Source of the DNA: Hippasteria phrygiana
Taxonomy: Eukaryota > Echinodermata > Asteroidea > Valvatida > Goniasteridae
Direction of reading: 5' to 3'
DNA length: 64,000 bases
NCBI GenBank assembly: GCA_037893225.1
Contig: JAZGUH010000371.1
Span: 1,271,879 to 1,335,878 of the forward strand
Program-made: the position numbers and the translations under genes
In this document: one piece after another, positions 23,124 to 35,606 of the stretch
Layout of the letters: every line of letters starts with the position of its first letter
Numbering within the stretch: the stretch's first letter is position 1
The notes under the pieces: generated by a model
What the model saw: the letters and a program-made list of their open reading frames with translations, nothing else
Told to the model about the DNA's origin: nothing
The model's database searches: none

Positions 23124-23291
23124 ATCCCGGCCAAAATGCTTGGGCCACGTGATGATAAACATACCCTCCTCCGCGCCCCCCGCTCCCCCGCTCAATGTTG
23201 TAATATCAAGCCGGAGTGCATTCCGCGCAATGAGAGCCAACATTGACCGGGGGCAGGGGGGTCGGGGGCCCAACGAGATTTGGCCGGGATT

Positions 23292-24483
23292 GTCTGAAAT
23301 TTTCTTTCTCAAAAAAAAACAAAAAAAAACATTAGAAAAGACCTAAGTGTGAGAAGCAATGGATGGTCATGGCTTTCCGAGTGCAGGAGTAATTAAAAGA
23401 AAAGGAAGTGGAAAAAAAGAGGGTTTTTTTCGGGTTGGATTCGAACCCACAACTGTTGCATTTGAATGTACATGTCCAAACCACTAGACTATGTGAGTCA
23501 CAGATGCTAAGAGGCTTAATTGACCGTTCAATTTCCAGACACAGATGATCCCAATTGTTTTGTAGTGCGCATCGTACACGATGTACCATGACGAATAACC
23601 ATGCCATTTTGTCAAATAACTTTACAAAAGACATTTTTGTTCAACGCGAAAATCGCATTACGCTACACAAACCACCTACAAGCCTCTTCCAATTTTTTAG
23701 CCGTCTCTTTGCGTGATTTGTCGGAAAATTCAACGGTTAACCCTCGCCACCAAAATAGTAAAGGAGAGTCTGTCATTTCTCTATTTTTTTAGTGGCGAGG
23801 GTTAACCGTTGAGTTTTCCGACAATTCACGGAATAAGGTAGTTGAAACAAAATGGAAGAGGCTTGTATGTTTGTGTAACATAATGCGTTTTTCGCGTTTA
23901 ACAAAAGATGTCTTTTGTGAAGTTATTGGACAAAATGTCATGGCTAATCGTCATGGTACATTGTGTACGATGCGCACTGCAAAACAAGTCCTGGCGCAAG
24001 CGCATGACAGCCAGGAATCGTCATTCTGTTAACCCTATCCCGACCGGGCTTAGTTTGGTACGTACGGAGACTGGAAAGGGGCGACTACTGCCCCCCCCCC
24101 CCCCCCCCCCCAGACTTCCGTGTTTTCCCAAGTTCACAAGCGATTTTCAGGAAACAGGCCACAAACGTTCAGTTCAGGAAAGTCGCAATGATGACGTCCA
24201 CAACTTTTAGCAAGTGCCAACTGTAGGGCGTTGGGGGCTATTTTTTAACTTGTTGTTAAAACAATCGTATTTATCCCGTAATTAACGTCTTGGTTGTCCG
24301 AACGGTCAAACAAAAATTATGACAACCTAATTAGTTGGACATCATTATTAAAATAGCATTCGATGTTTAGACGGGGATCTCCCTTGGGGGCGCTATAATC
24401 AGGTAATTCAAACTATTTGGGTTGAAAAGTTGATTTTGCGTGTTTTAAACTCTTTATAGATAAACTAGGCGAACTTTCAGACA
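23292..24483. repeat. Array body 8 (1192 bp, poly-C 21, plain 3' junction)
   Basis: Carries a private substitution, C instead of G at 24340, in TTAGTTGGA(C/G)ATC. Confidence 0.9.
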
Positions 24484-25673
24484 GTCTGAAATTTTCTTTC
24501 TCAAAAAAAAACAAAAAAAAACATTAGAAAAGACCTAAGTGTGAGAAGCAATGGATGGTCATGGCTTTCCGAGTGCAGGAGTAATTAAAAGAAAAGGAAG
24601 TGGAAAAAAAGAGGGTTTTTTTCGGGTTGGATTCGAACCCACAACTGTTGCATTTGAATGTACATGTCCAAACCACTAGACTATGTGAGTCACAGATGCT
24701 AAGAGGCTTAATTGACCGTTCAATTTCCAGACACAGATGATCCCAATTGTTTTGTAGTGCGCATCGTACACGATGTACCATGACGAATAACCATGCCATT
24801 TTGTCAAATAACTTTACAAAAGACATTTTTGTTCAACGCGAAAATCGCATTACGCTACACAAACCACCTACAAGCCTCTTCCAATTTTTTAGCCGTCTCT
24901 TTGCGTGATTTGTCGGAAAATTCAACGGTTAACCCTCGCCACCAAAATAGTAAAGGAGAGTCTGTCATTTCTCTATTTTTTTAGTGGCGAGGGTTAACCG
25001 TTGAGTTTTCCGACAATTCACGGAATAAGGTAGTTGAAACAAAATGGAAGAGGCTTGTATGTTTGTGTAACATAATGCGTTTTTCGCGTTTAACAAAAGA
25101 TGTCTTTTGTGAAGTTATTGGACAAAATGTCATGGCTAATCGTCATGGTACATTGTGTACGATGCGCACTGCAAAACAAGTCCTGGCGCAAGCGCATGAC
25201 AGCCAGGAATCGTCATTCTGTTAACCCTATCCCGACCGGGCTTAGTTTGGTACGTACGGAGACTGGAAAGGGGCGACTACTGCCCCCCCCCCCCCCCCCC
25301 CAGACTTCCGTGTTTTCCCAAGTTCACAAGCGATTTTCAGGAAACAGGCCACAAACGTTCAGTTCAGGAAAGTCGCAATGATGACGTCCACAACTTTTAG
25401 CAAGTGCCAACTGTAGGGCGTTGGGGGCTATTTTTTAACTTGTTGTTAAAACAATCGTATTTATCCCGTAATTAACGTCTTGGTTGTCCGAACGGTCAAA
25501 CAAAAATTATGACAACCTAATTAGTTGGAGATCATTATTAAAATAGCATTCGATGTTTAGACGGGGATCTCCCTTGGGGGCGCTATAATCAGGTAATTCA
25601 AACTATTTGGGTTGAAAAGTTGATTTTGCGTGTTTTAAACTCTTTATAGATAAACTAGGCGAACTTTCAGACA
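24484..25673. repeat. Array body 9 (1190 bp, poly-C 19), followed by foldback 25674-25841
   Basis: From here to the right end of the array every junction contains the foldback. Confidence 0.9.
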
Positions 25674-25841
25674 ATCCCGGCCAAAATGCTTGGGCCACGT
25701 GATGATAAACATACCCTCCTCCGCGCCCCCCGCTCCCCCGCTCAATGTTGTAATATCAAGCCGGAGTGCATTCCGCGCAATGAGAGCCAACATTGACCGG
25801 GGGCAGGGGGGTCGGGGGCCCAACGAGATTTGGCCGGGATT

Positions 25842-27036
25842 GTCTGAAATTTTCTTTCTCAAAAAAAAACAAAAAAAAACATTAGAAAAGACCTAAGTGT
25901 GAGAAGCAATGGATGGTCATGGCTTTCCGAGTGCAGGAGTAATTAAAAGAAAAGGAAGTGGAAAAAAAGAGGGTTTTTTTCGGGTTGGATTCGAACCCAC
26001 AACTGTTGCATTTGAATGTACATGTCCAAACCACTAGACTATGTGAGTCACAGATGCTAAGAGGCTTAATTGACCGTTCAATTTCCAGACACAGATGATC
26101 CCAATTGTTTTGTAGTGCGCATCGTACACGATGTACCATGACGAATAACCATGCCATTTTGTCAAATAACTTTACAAAAGACATTTTTGTTCAACGCGAA
26201 AATCGCATTACGCTACACAAACCACCTACAAGCCTCTTCCAATTTTTTAGCCGTCTCTTTGCGTGATTTGTCGGAAAATTCAACGGTTAACCCTCGCCAC
26301 CAAAATAGTAAAGGAGAGTCTGTCATTTCTCTATTTTTTTAGTGGCGAGGGTTAACCGTTGAGTTTTCCGACAATTCACGGAATAAGGTAGTTGAAACAA
26401 AATGGAAGAGGCTTGTATGTTTGTGTAACATAATGCGTTTTTCGCGTTTAACAAAAGATGTCTTTTGTGAAGTTATTGGACAAAATGTCATGGCTAATCG
26501 TCATGGTACATTGTGTACGATGCGCACTGCAAAACAAGTCCTGGCGCAAGCGCATGACAGCCAGGAATCGTCATTCTGTTAACCCTATCCCGACCGGGCT
26601 TAGTTTGGTACGTACGGAGACTGGAAAGGGGCGACTACTGCCCCCCCCCCCCCCCCCCCCCCCCAGACTTCCGTGTTTTCCCAAGTTCACAAGCGATTTT
26701 CAGGAAACAGGCCACAAACGTTCAGTTCAGGAAAGTCGCAATGATGACGTCCACAACTTTTAGCAAGTGCCAACTGTAGGGCGTTGGGGGCTATTTTTTA
26801 ACTTGTTGTTAAAACAATCGTATTTATCCCGTAATTAACGTCTTGGTTGTCCGAACGGTCAAACAAAAATTATGACAACCTAATTAGTTGGAGATCATTA
26901 TTAAAATAGCATTCGATGTTTAGACGGGGATCTCCCTTGGGGGCGCTATAATCAGGTAATTCAAACTATTTGGGTTGAAAAGTTGATTTTGCGTGTTTTA
27001 AACTCTTTATAGATAAACTAGGCGAACTTTCAGACA
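25842..27036. repeat. Array body 10 (1195 bp, poly-C 24), followed by foldback 27037-27204
   Basis: Same poly-C length as bodies 6 and 12, so poly-C length alone does not order the copies. Confidence 0.9.
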
Positions 27037-27204
27037 ATCCCGGCCAAAATGCTTGGGCCACGTGATGATAAACATACCCTCCTCCGCGCCCCCCGCTCCC
27101 CCGCTCAATGTTGTAATATCAAGCCGGAGTGCATTCCGCGCAATGAGAGCCAACATTGACCGGGGGCAGGGGGGTCGGGGGCCCAACGAGATTTGGCCGG
27201 GATT

Positions 27205-28392
27205 GTCTGAAATTTTCTTTCTCAAAAAAAAACAAAAAAAAACATTAGAAAAGACCTAAGTGTGAGAAGCAATGGATGGTCATGGCTTTCCGAGTGCAGG
27301 AGTAATTAAAAGAAAAGGAAGTGGAAAAAAAGAGGGTTTTTTTCGGGTTGGATTCGAACCCACAACTGTTGCATTTGAATGTACATGTCCAAACCACTAG
27401 ACTATGTGAGTCACAGATGCTAAGAGGCTTAATTGACCGTTCAATTTCCAGACACAGATGATCCCAATTGTTTTGTAGTGCGCATCGTACACGATGTACC
27501 ATGACGAATAACCATGCCATTTTGTCAAATAACTTTACAAAAGACATTTTTGTTCAACGCGAAAATCGCATTACGCTACACAAACCACCTACAAGCCTCT
27601 TCCAATTTTTTAGCCGTCTCTTTGCGTGATTTGTCGGAAAATTCAACGGTTAACCCTCGCCACCAAAATAGTAAAGGAGAGTCTGTCATTTCTCTATTTT
27701 TTTAGTGGCGAGGGTTAACCGTTGAGTTTTCCGACAATTCACGGAATAAGGTAGTTGAAACAAAATGGAAGAGGCTTGTATGTTTGTGTAACATAATGCG
27801 TTTTTCGCGTTTAACAAAAGATGTCTTTTGTGAAGTTATTGGACAAAATGTCATGGCTAATCGTCATGGTACATTGTGTACGATGCGCACTGCAAAACAA
27901 GTCCTGGCGCAAGCGCATGACAGCCAGGAATCGTCATTCTGTTAACCCTATCCCGACCGGGCTTAGTTTGGTACGTACGGAGACTGGAAAGGGGCGACTA
28001 CTGCCCCCCCCCCCCCCCCCAGACTTCCGTGTTTTCCCAAGTTCACAAGCGATTTTCAGGAAACAGGCCACAAACGTTCAGTTCAGGAAAGTCGCAATGA
28101 TGACGTCCACAACTTTTAGCAAGTGCCAACTGTAGGGCGTTGGGGGCTATTTTTTAACTTGTTGTTAAAACAATCGTATTTATCCCGTAATTAACGTCTT
28201 GGTTGTCCGAACGGTCAAACAAAAATTATGACAACCTAATTAGTTGGAGATCATTATTAAAATAGCATTCGATGTTTAGACGGGGATCTCCCTTGGGGGC
28301 GCTATAATCAGGTAATTCAAACTATTTGGGTTGAAAAGTTGATTTTGCGTGTTTTAAACTCTTTATAGATAAACTAGGCGAACTTTCAGACA
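27205..28392. repeat. Array body 11 (1188 bp, poly-C 17), followed by foldback 28393-28560
   Basis: Poly-C run as in bodies 1 and 13. Confidence 0.9.
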
Positions 28393-28560
28393 ATCCCGGC
28401 CAAAATGCTTGGGCCACGTGATGATAAACATACCCTCCTCCGCGCCCCCCGCTCCCCCGCTCAATGTTGTAATATCAAGCCGGAGTGCATTCCGCGCAAT
28501 GAGAGCCAACATTGACCGGGGGCAGGGGGGTCGGGGGCCCAACGAGATTTGGCCGGGATT

Positions 28561-29755
28561 GTCTGAAATTTTCTTTCTCAAAAAAAAACAAAAAAAAACA
28601 TTAGAAAAGACCTAAGTGTGAGAAGCAATGGATGGTCATGGCTTTCCGAGTGCAGGAGTAATTAAAAGAAAAGGAAGTGGAAAAAAAGAGGGTTTTTTTC
28701 GGGTTGGATTCGAACCCACAACTGTTGCATTTGAATGTACATGTCCAAACCACTAGACTATGTGAGTCACAGATGCTAAGAGGCTTAATTGACCGTTCAA
28801 TTTCCAGACACAGATGATCCCAATTGTTTTGTAGTGCGCATCGTACACGATGTACCATGACGAATAACCATGCCATTTTGTCAAATAACTTTACAAAAGA
28901 CATTTTTGTTCAACGCGAAAATCGCATTACGCTACACAAACCACCTACAAGCCTCTTCCAATTTTTTAGCCGTCTCTTTGCGTGATTTGTCGGAAAATTC
29001 AACGGTTAACCCTCGCCACCAAAATAGTAAAGGAGAGTCTGTCATTTCTCTATTTTTTTAGTGGCGAGGGTTAACCGTTGAGTTTTCCGACAATTCACGG
29101 AATAAGGTAGTTGAAACAAAATGGAAGAGGCTTGTATGTTTGTGTAACATAATGCGTTTTTCGCGTTTAACAAAAGATGTCTTTTGTGAAGTTATTGGAC
29201 AAAATGTCATGGCTAATCGTCATGGTACATTGTGTACGATGCGCACTGCAAAACAAGTCCTGGCGCAAGCGCATGACAGCCAGGAATCGTCATTCTGTTA
29301 ACCCTATCCCGACCGGGCTTAGTTTGGTACGTACGGAGACTGGAAAGGGGCGACTACTGCCCCCCCCCCCCCCCCCCCCCCCCAGACTTCCGTGTTTTCC
29401 CAAGTTCACAAGCGATTTTCAGGAAACAGGCCACAAACGTTCAGTTCAGGAAAGTCGCAATGATGACGTCCACAACTTTTAGCAAGTGCCAACTGTAGGG
29501 CGTTGGGGGCTATTTTTTAACTTGTTGTTAAAACAATCGTATTTATCCCGTAATTAACGTCTTGGTTGTCCGAACGGTCAAACAAAAATTATGACAACCT
29601 AATTAGTTGGAGATCATTATTAAAATAGCATTCGATGTTTAGACGGGGATCTCCCTTGGGGGCGCTATAATCAGGTAATTCAAACTATTTGGGTTGAAAA
29701 GTTGATTTTGCGTGTTTTAAACTCTTTATAGATAAACTAGGCGAACTTTCAGACA
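28561..29755. repeat. Array body 12 (1195 bp, poly-C 24), followed by foldback 29756-29923
   Basis: Alternates with 17-C neighbours on both sides (bodies 11 and 13), as expected if long and short versions were copied as pairs. Confidence 0.9.
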
Positions 29756-29923
29756 ATCCCGGCCAAAATGCTTGGGCCACGTGATGATAAACATACCCTC
29801 CTCCGCGCCCCCCGCTCCCCCGCTCAATGTTGTAATATCAAGCCGGAGTGCATTCCGCGCAATGAGAGCCAACATTGACCGGGGGCAGGGGGGTCGGGGG
29901 CCCAACGAGATTTGGCCGGGATT

Positions 29924-31111
29924 GTCTGAAATTTTCTTTCTCAAAAAAAAACAAAAAAAAACATTAGAAAAGACCTAAGTGTGAGAAGCAATGGATGGTC
30001 ATGGCTTTCCGAGTGCAGGAGTAATTAAAAGAAAAGGAAGTGGAAAAAAAGAGGGTTTTTTTCGGGTTGGATTCGAACCCACAACTGTTGCATTTGAATG
30101 TACATGTCCAAACCACTAGACTATGTGAGTCACAGATGCTAAGAGGCTTAATTGACCGTTCAATTTCCAGACACAGATGATCCCAATTGTTTTGTAGTGC
30201 GCATCGTACACGATGTACCATGACGAATAACCATGCCATTTTGTCAAATAACTTTACAAAAGACATTTTTGTTCAACGCGAAAATCGCATTACGCTACAC
30301 AAACCACCTACAAGCCTCTTCCAATTTTTTAGCCGTCTCTTTGCGTGATTTGTCGGAAAATTCAACGGTTAACCCTCGCCACCAAAATAGTAAAGGAGAG
30401 TCTGTCATTTCTCTATTTTTTTAGTGGCGAGGGTTAACCGTTGAGTTTTCCGACAATTCACGGAATAAGGTAGTTGAAACAAAATGGAAGAGGCTTGTAT
30501 GTTTGTGTAACATAATGCGTTTTTCGCGTTTAACAAAAGATGTCTTTTGTGAAGTTATTGGACAAAATGTCATGGCTAATCGTCATGGTACATTGTGTAC
30601 GATGCGCACTGCAAAACAAGTCCTGGCGCAAGCGCATGACAGCCAGGAATCGTCATTCTGTTAACCCTATCCCGACCGGGCTTAGTTTGGTACGTACGGA
30701 GACTGGAAAGGGGCGACTACTGCCCCCCCCCCCCCCCCCAGACTTCCGTGTTTTCCCAAGTTCACAAGCGATTTTCAGGAAACAGGCCACAAACGTTCAG
30801 TTCAGGAAAGTCGCAATGATGACGTCCACAACTTTTAGCAAGTGCCAACTGTAGGGCGTTGGGGGCTATTTTTTAACTTGTTGTTAAAACAATCGTATTT
30901 ATCCCGTAATTAACGTCTTGGTTGTCCGAACGGTCAAACAAAAATTATGACAACCTAATTAGTTGGAGATCATTATTAAAATAGCATTCGATGTTTAGAC
31001 GGGGATCTCCCTTGGGGGCGCTATAATCAGGTAATTCAAACTATTTGGGTTGAAAAGTTGATTTTGCGTGTTTTAAACTCTTTATAGATAAACTAGGCGA
31101 ACTTTCAGACA
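29924..31111. repeat. Array body 13 (1188 bp, poly-C 17)
   Basis: Last body. It is followed by the terminal foldback and then single-copy sequence. Confidence 0.9.
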
Positions 31112-31279
31112 ATCCCGGCCAAAATGCTTGGGCCACGTGATGATAAACATACCCTCCTCCGCGCCCCCCGCTCCCCCGCTCAATGTTGTAATATCAAGCC
31201 GGAGTGCATTCCGCGCAATGAGAGCCAACATTGACCGGGGGCAGGGGGGTCGGGGGCCCAACGAGATTTGGCCGGGATT
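31112..31279. repeat. Terminal 168-bp foldback at the right end of the array
   Basis: Ends CCGGGATT at 31279 and passes into GTAGGTCCTTACCC. This right flank is a partial inverted match to the left flank, GGGATCTACA before 14287. The array is therefore framed by inverted ends. Confidence 0.85.
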
Positions 31280-32516
31280 GTAGGTCCTTACCCCCAGTAA
31301 TGGCACAGCCTGGCTACCGTAGGTGGTTAAGCAAGACGAGCATCACGACCCAGTTCCGTACATCAGGTACAATACCTAAGGCAAAATGAGCACACTTATT
31401 ACCATCACTTGCAAGGTGTCCTAATAACCAACACCATCCTACAATTGTCTTCAAATCACAAGGTAAAAGTTGCGGTGTACTGTGAAGTAATTTACAAAAT
31501 ATTAATCGAACAATCACCGCAAAATTTCAGTACATGCATTGTGATCGATCTGATGTGGCATGCAGGGGTCACCATACACTGTACATATCACTTGAAATAA
31601 GAGGCTTTTATAATAATGATTAGGAAGATGAATAATGTTCAAAATGTTTTCGCACAACAAAAACCGGAACTTAGCTATGGCACTTATAGGCCTCCGTAGT
31701 TTCATTTCAACAAGTTCCTAGTCGTCTGTGTCGGCAATGAAAGCTTATTTATCATCTAAGGCAGTTATCACTGAAAACTATTATATGGAACACTTCCCTG
31801 CATGAAATATTGACAGTAACAATCCTTAGCATGTTAATCTCTGTGAGTTTCATATCATTCATGACCAACGTTACATGTTCAACATACATTACTCATTAGT
31901 CATGTACATCTTTTCCGCTGCTACTCAGCGCGACAAATACAACCAAAGATACAAAAACAATCTCCCCTTTTTGTGCCAGTCACTGGTCCAAAAGTTTGCA
32001 ATACTTATCAAATAACAGTTGAAAACATTAAGAAACAGTACTCACGGCAAAACTGCCGAAAATGGGTCCAACATTTCTAAGTTCTGACGAGCGCGTCTCC
32101 CGACGAGTTGGCAAAATGGCAGACTCGCGGGCTAACACACACGTGACCGAGCATTAATGGATTGCGATTCTACAATGTCTCTAGTCACCAAAGCCACACA
32201 TCAACAGGGTATCAGGGCCAAAAACTATTACTAAATTTTAGTAAATGTTGAAATGACATAAACGCTAATTCTACGAAGTTACAAGGGAAATTCCATGTAC
32301 CAGCGGTAGTCATAGAAACCACTCGCCCGCTTCGCAATACGCTTCCAAATCTACGGAAGCCTATGACTGACAATTAACTTATGCCATACGCCAATTACAG
32401 CTATTTAAAATATGTTTACAGATTCTAAATGCTGGAGCCTTGCCCTTTCAAAGTAGCTATAATTTACGGCCCAAGACCATGAGCAAAAAACAAAAATGCG
32501 GGGAAAATGCCTACTG
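31280..32516. other. Spacer, no gene seen
   Basis: Single-copy-looking AT-rich DNA. Short frames on both strands show no domain or splice signals I can support. Confidence 0.5.
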
Positions 32517-33645
32517 AAAATGTTCCTTGGTGGAGAAATTGCCTCTGTAAATGAAATATATGTTTACCATGGTGGAGTACAGGTCTCGTGAGTTGAACAT
32601 ACAGACAGAGGAGAAATTGCCTCTGTAAATGAAATATATGTGTACCACGGTGGAGTACAGGCGTTTGAGTTGAACATAGAGACGGAGGAGAAATTGCCTC
32701 TGTAAATGAAATATATGTGTACCATGGTGGAGTACAAGCCTTTTGAGTTGAACATACAGAAAGAGGAGAAATTGCCTCTGTAAACTAAATATATGTGTAC
32801 CATGGTGGAGTACAGCCCTTGTGAGTTGATCATACAGACAGAGGAGAAATTGCCTCTGTAAATGAAATATATGTGTACCATGCTGAAGTACAGGCCTTGT
32901 GAGTTGAACATACAGACAAAGAAGAAATGGCCTCTGTAAATGAAATATATGTGTACCATGGTGGAATACAGGCCTTGTGAGTTGAACATACAGACACAGG
33001 AGAAATGGCCTCTGTAAATGAGGTATATGTGTACCATGGCGGAGTACAGGCCTTTTGAGTTGAACATACAGACAGAGAAGAAATTGTCTCTGTAAATGAA
33101 ATATATGTTTACCATGGTGGAGTACAGCTAGGCCTTGTGAGTTGAACATACAGACTGAGGAGAAATTGCCTGTGTAAATGAAATATATATGTACCATGGT
33201 GGAGCACAGGCCTTGTGAGTTGAACATACAGACAGAGGAGAAATTGCCTTGTAAATGAAATATATGTGTACCATGGTGGAGTACAGGTCTCGTGAGTTGA
33301 ACATACAGACAGAGGAGAAATTGCCTCTGTAAATGAAATATATGTGTACCATGGTGGAGTGCAGGCTTTTGAGTTGAACAAAACAGACGGAGGAGAAATT
33401 ACCTCTGTAAATGAAATATATGTGTACCATGGTGGAGTACAATCCTTTTGAGTTGAACATACAGACAGAGGAGAAATTGCCTCTGTAAATGAAATATATG
33501 TGTACCATGGTGGAGTACAAGCCTTTTGAGTTGAGCATACAGACAGAGGAGAAATTGCATCTGTAAATGAAACATTTGTGTAGCATGGTAGAGGACAGGC
33601 CTTGGAAGTTGAAAAAACAGACAGAGAAGAAAGTGTCTCTGTAAA
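32517..33645. repeat. Minisatellite, 78-bp unit, about 14 copies
   Basis: Units contain ACCATGGTGGAGTACAGGCC, TTGAGTTGAACATACAGACA and GAGAAATTGCCTCTGTAAAT, repeated with about 5-10 percent variation and rare small indels. The period is 26 codons, so long open frames of repeated peptides arise on the minus strand (IYFIYRGNFSSVCMFNS-type). They have no start context or non-repeat part and are judged non-coding. Confidence 0.93.
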
Positions 33646-33959
33646 TAAAAAAAAAAATGTTAATAATAAATAAAAAGAAATTGGGTGCCATAATTCTCGG
33701 GTTGCAATAATGATTATAAATCTTGACAGAAATAAATCGTATCCTGCGAAAAATTGTTTACCTCAAGAATTAAACGAAATGAGTGAAGCTAATGAAGTTA
33801 ACCATCTACTTTGATTTTAAATCGACAGCATTTGAGTGGTTTGCTGGGCTTGCTATACTTCTCTTCTATAGGTTCAACTTTTAAAATATTAGTATGCACG
33901 GATTACTACACATGTAGGAATGTAATATTTTTAGTGGAGGCATTTTGTTCGGGAGAAAT
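33646..33959. other. Spacer upstream of a possible first exon
   Basis: AT-rich. It could include a promoter for the exon at 33960, but no clear TATA or initiator is identifiable. Confidence 0.35.
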
Positions 33960-34007
33960 ATGAATGATGAAGACAATGATGCATTTAAGCTCCGCCTTGC
34001 AGACAAG
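33960..34007 (+). CDS. Possible first coding exon (16 codons) of an unrecognised gene
   Basis: ATG at 33960 opens MNDEDNDAFKLRLADK and ends exactly at a strong donor, AAG|GTAAGT (34008), in phase 0. A matching phase-0 acceptor lies at 36876, where the downstream exon begins. Between them lie the helicase-bearing transposon and other repeats, as expected of an intron. The product is unknown and the pairing is inference from phase and orientation. Confidence 0.4.
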
Positions 34008-34615
34008 GTAAGTACGAGCGTTTTTCAGTCAAAAGTTGACCAGGCACCGTAACAACTAATTTATTGTGCACGAAACTGGTCTGAAACGTTCACTACAATA
34101 CTGGGCCTCAGGCTGGCCATGATGACTGGCTGCCAAAAAAAAAAAAAAAAAAGGCACCAAGCCGGCATACATGTTTGTACAGCTGATTTAACAAGACTGG
34201 CAAAATCCATCTTTTATAAAAAGGTAATTTGAAAAATTGAGACACATTTTATTCATTCATTCATTTCATTCGCATTGGCTGGTTGGAATCCCGGATTGAA
34301 GGGTGCACCTGCAGGTGAGTTGGCATTGTCTGGGGCGTTCGTAGCAAGGAGGATCCTGAGAAACTCCAAGTTATTCAACCTTTAGGAACGCCAAGCCGTC
34401 TTTTTGTATAGCCATGTATCGTGCTGATGTACATGTATCCACAGTGTACTAGTGGCTTTTGTACACACATCCACGATATATATATTACATCTGTGATTGA
34501 TCGCGAGCACGACCGCCAGTGACAGCCTATAAATTGCGCACTCTGTTGATGACAAGTATCAGACAGTAACGTCTTGAACCAAGACTGCGCGTTTGTGGCT
34601 GTAGTAGCGGCCTTT

Positions 34616-34806
34616 TAATTGACCTATCGCTGTTCGCGAGTTGGCCGCGCCCCCATGGACAGCCCTATGGGAGTTTTGTGTGGTAATGTTTGTTTGTCTC
34701 GGATTTTGCGCGTTCACGTGAACTGTGGTTGATGTGATTGGACAGTAATTCGCAGGCTGCGTTGACGCGATTCAGGTGCGATTCGACCGCTATAGGTCAA
34801 TTGGAA
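34616..34806. repeat. Short inverted-repeat element of about 190 bp
   Basis: AATTGACCTATCGC at the left and GCTATAGGTCAATT at the right form inverted ends of about 13 bp. The interior is GC-rich and non-coding. It lies just upstream of the helicase-bearing element. Confidence 0.4.
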
Positions 34807-34881
34807 TAGGGTTCGGAATCTTTCCGGCCGCGCACATGCTGCATATTGGTTACAAGGTGGTGCGATTTTTTAGCAGGGCAC

Positions 34882-34890
34882 GTTCGCAAT
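34882..34890 (+). repeat. 9-bp target duplication, left of the helicase-bearing element
   Basis: GTTCGCAAT is repeated identically at 35835-35843, directly outside both inverted termini. Confidence 0.85.
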
Positions 34891-35177
34891 TAGTCTTGGT
34901 TCCAAGACGTCCTTAGCGGTGCGACGTATAGCGCGGCCGACAGAGGGCGCTGCTACACACACACGCTAAGGCCAAATCGCTAAGACCGTCTTAATCTTGG
35001 GAATTTCGCAAGCAGAACTGTGTGGCATTTGCATGCGCGTGTGACCATGGCGTAGCTGCATTATCGCATGTAAATAGCCAACACTCACTAGTCTAGTTTC
35101 TGTACTCACGTCGGGTTTACGTGTACGTACGTATACGTGCAGCGCAGTACCAAGCCATTCGTTGTTTGTTGGGAAAA

Positions 35178-35606
35178 ATGTCTGACCGCGTGGACCAAGC
35201 GATCGATTTTACAGCAAACAAACTGGGCTTTGGAAAGCTGAAAAGTCATCAGATCAGTGCCATTCATCAATTTGTACGTGGCAATGATTTGTTTGTTAAT
35301 TTACCAACGGGATTTGGCAAGAGTGTAATTTTTCAAGCTGCTCCATTGGTCTTAGATTTCTTGAACGAAGCATGGAGGTGTTTCCTACCTCCATGAACGA
35401 AGTAACCGAATGCAAACAGGAGAAAGCGCTGATTATTGTCGTCGTGCCATTGAAAGCTCTGGACGTTGATCAGTTACATCGTGCTGAACATCTGGGACTG
35501 AAATTGGCATAGATAACGTCTGATATTCCAGATCACATTTTGGGAACAATCCGAAAATTTCTCAATCATGTTTGCCAGTCCAGAATCACTCTGCTCAGAA
35601 CGTTAA
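35178..35606 (+). pseudogene. RecQ-type DNA helicase, N-terminal fragment, broken
   Basis: ATG at 35178 opens MSDRVDQAIDF. The RecQ zero motif follows (LGFGKLKSHQISAIHQF), then Walker A LPTGFGKS, which binds ATP. A 32-bp insertion at about 35371-35402 shifts the frame. In the next frame the motif Ia region reads LIIVVVPLKAL and DQLHRAEHLGLKLA, then meets TAG at 35510. A third frame reads SIMFASPESLCSER and then a stop at 35604-35606. Motif II (DE.H) and all later helicase domains are missing, so it cannot unwind DNA. It represents roughly the first quarter of a RecQ core, enclosed by inverted termini. Confidence 0.85.
35371..35402 (+). repeat. 32-bp hairpin insertion with 9-bp duplication inside the helicase fragment
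   Basis: TGAACGAAG occurs on both sides of a 23-bp sequence, CATGGAGGT-gtttcct-ACCTCCA. The first nine bases pair with ACCTCCATG, giving a perfect 9-bp stem with a 7-nt loop. Removing 32 bp restores the frame from LDFLNE into VTECK, so this is an insertion and not ancestral sequence. Confidence 0.75.

Larger units (their letters stand above)
14287..31279. repeat. 17-kb tandem array: 13 bodies of about 1.19 kb with nine 168-bp foldbacks
   Basis: Thirteen bodies follow head to tail, starting with GTCTGAAATTTTC and ending with AACTTTCAGACA. The array begins and ends with a 168-bp foldback. Seven of the 12 internal junctions also carry it and five do not. Each body is exactly 1,171 bp plus its poly-C run, so no other net indel separates the copies, and only isolated substitutions were noticed (20508 and 24340). 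Open frames repeated in every copy are by-products of inverted repeats, not genes. The near identity means very recent amplification or active homogenisation. Confidence 0.95.

Noticed and set aside
14495..30266. Identical open frames of 100 and 63 codons in every array copy, on both strands
   Set aside because: They come from an inverted repeat in the body, so the same peptide appears on both strands. They have no domain and no codon signal. Treated as repeat structure.
14287..31279. rDNA, histone or other gene-cluster array
   Set aside because: No rRNA, 5S, snRNA or histone sequence is recognisable in the unit.
32511..33691. Minus-strand repeat protein of 180-240 residues
   Set aside because: The frame stays open only because the 78-bp period is a multiple of three. 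It has no non-repeat domain and no splice context.
35178..35606. Working helicase gene
   Set aside because: Three frames, two stops and loss of everything after the region before motif II. Only a fragment remains.
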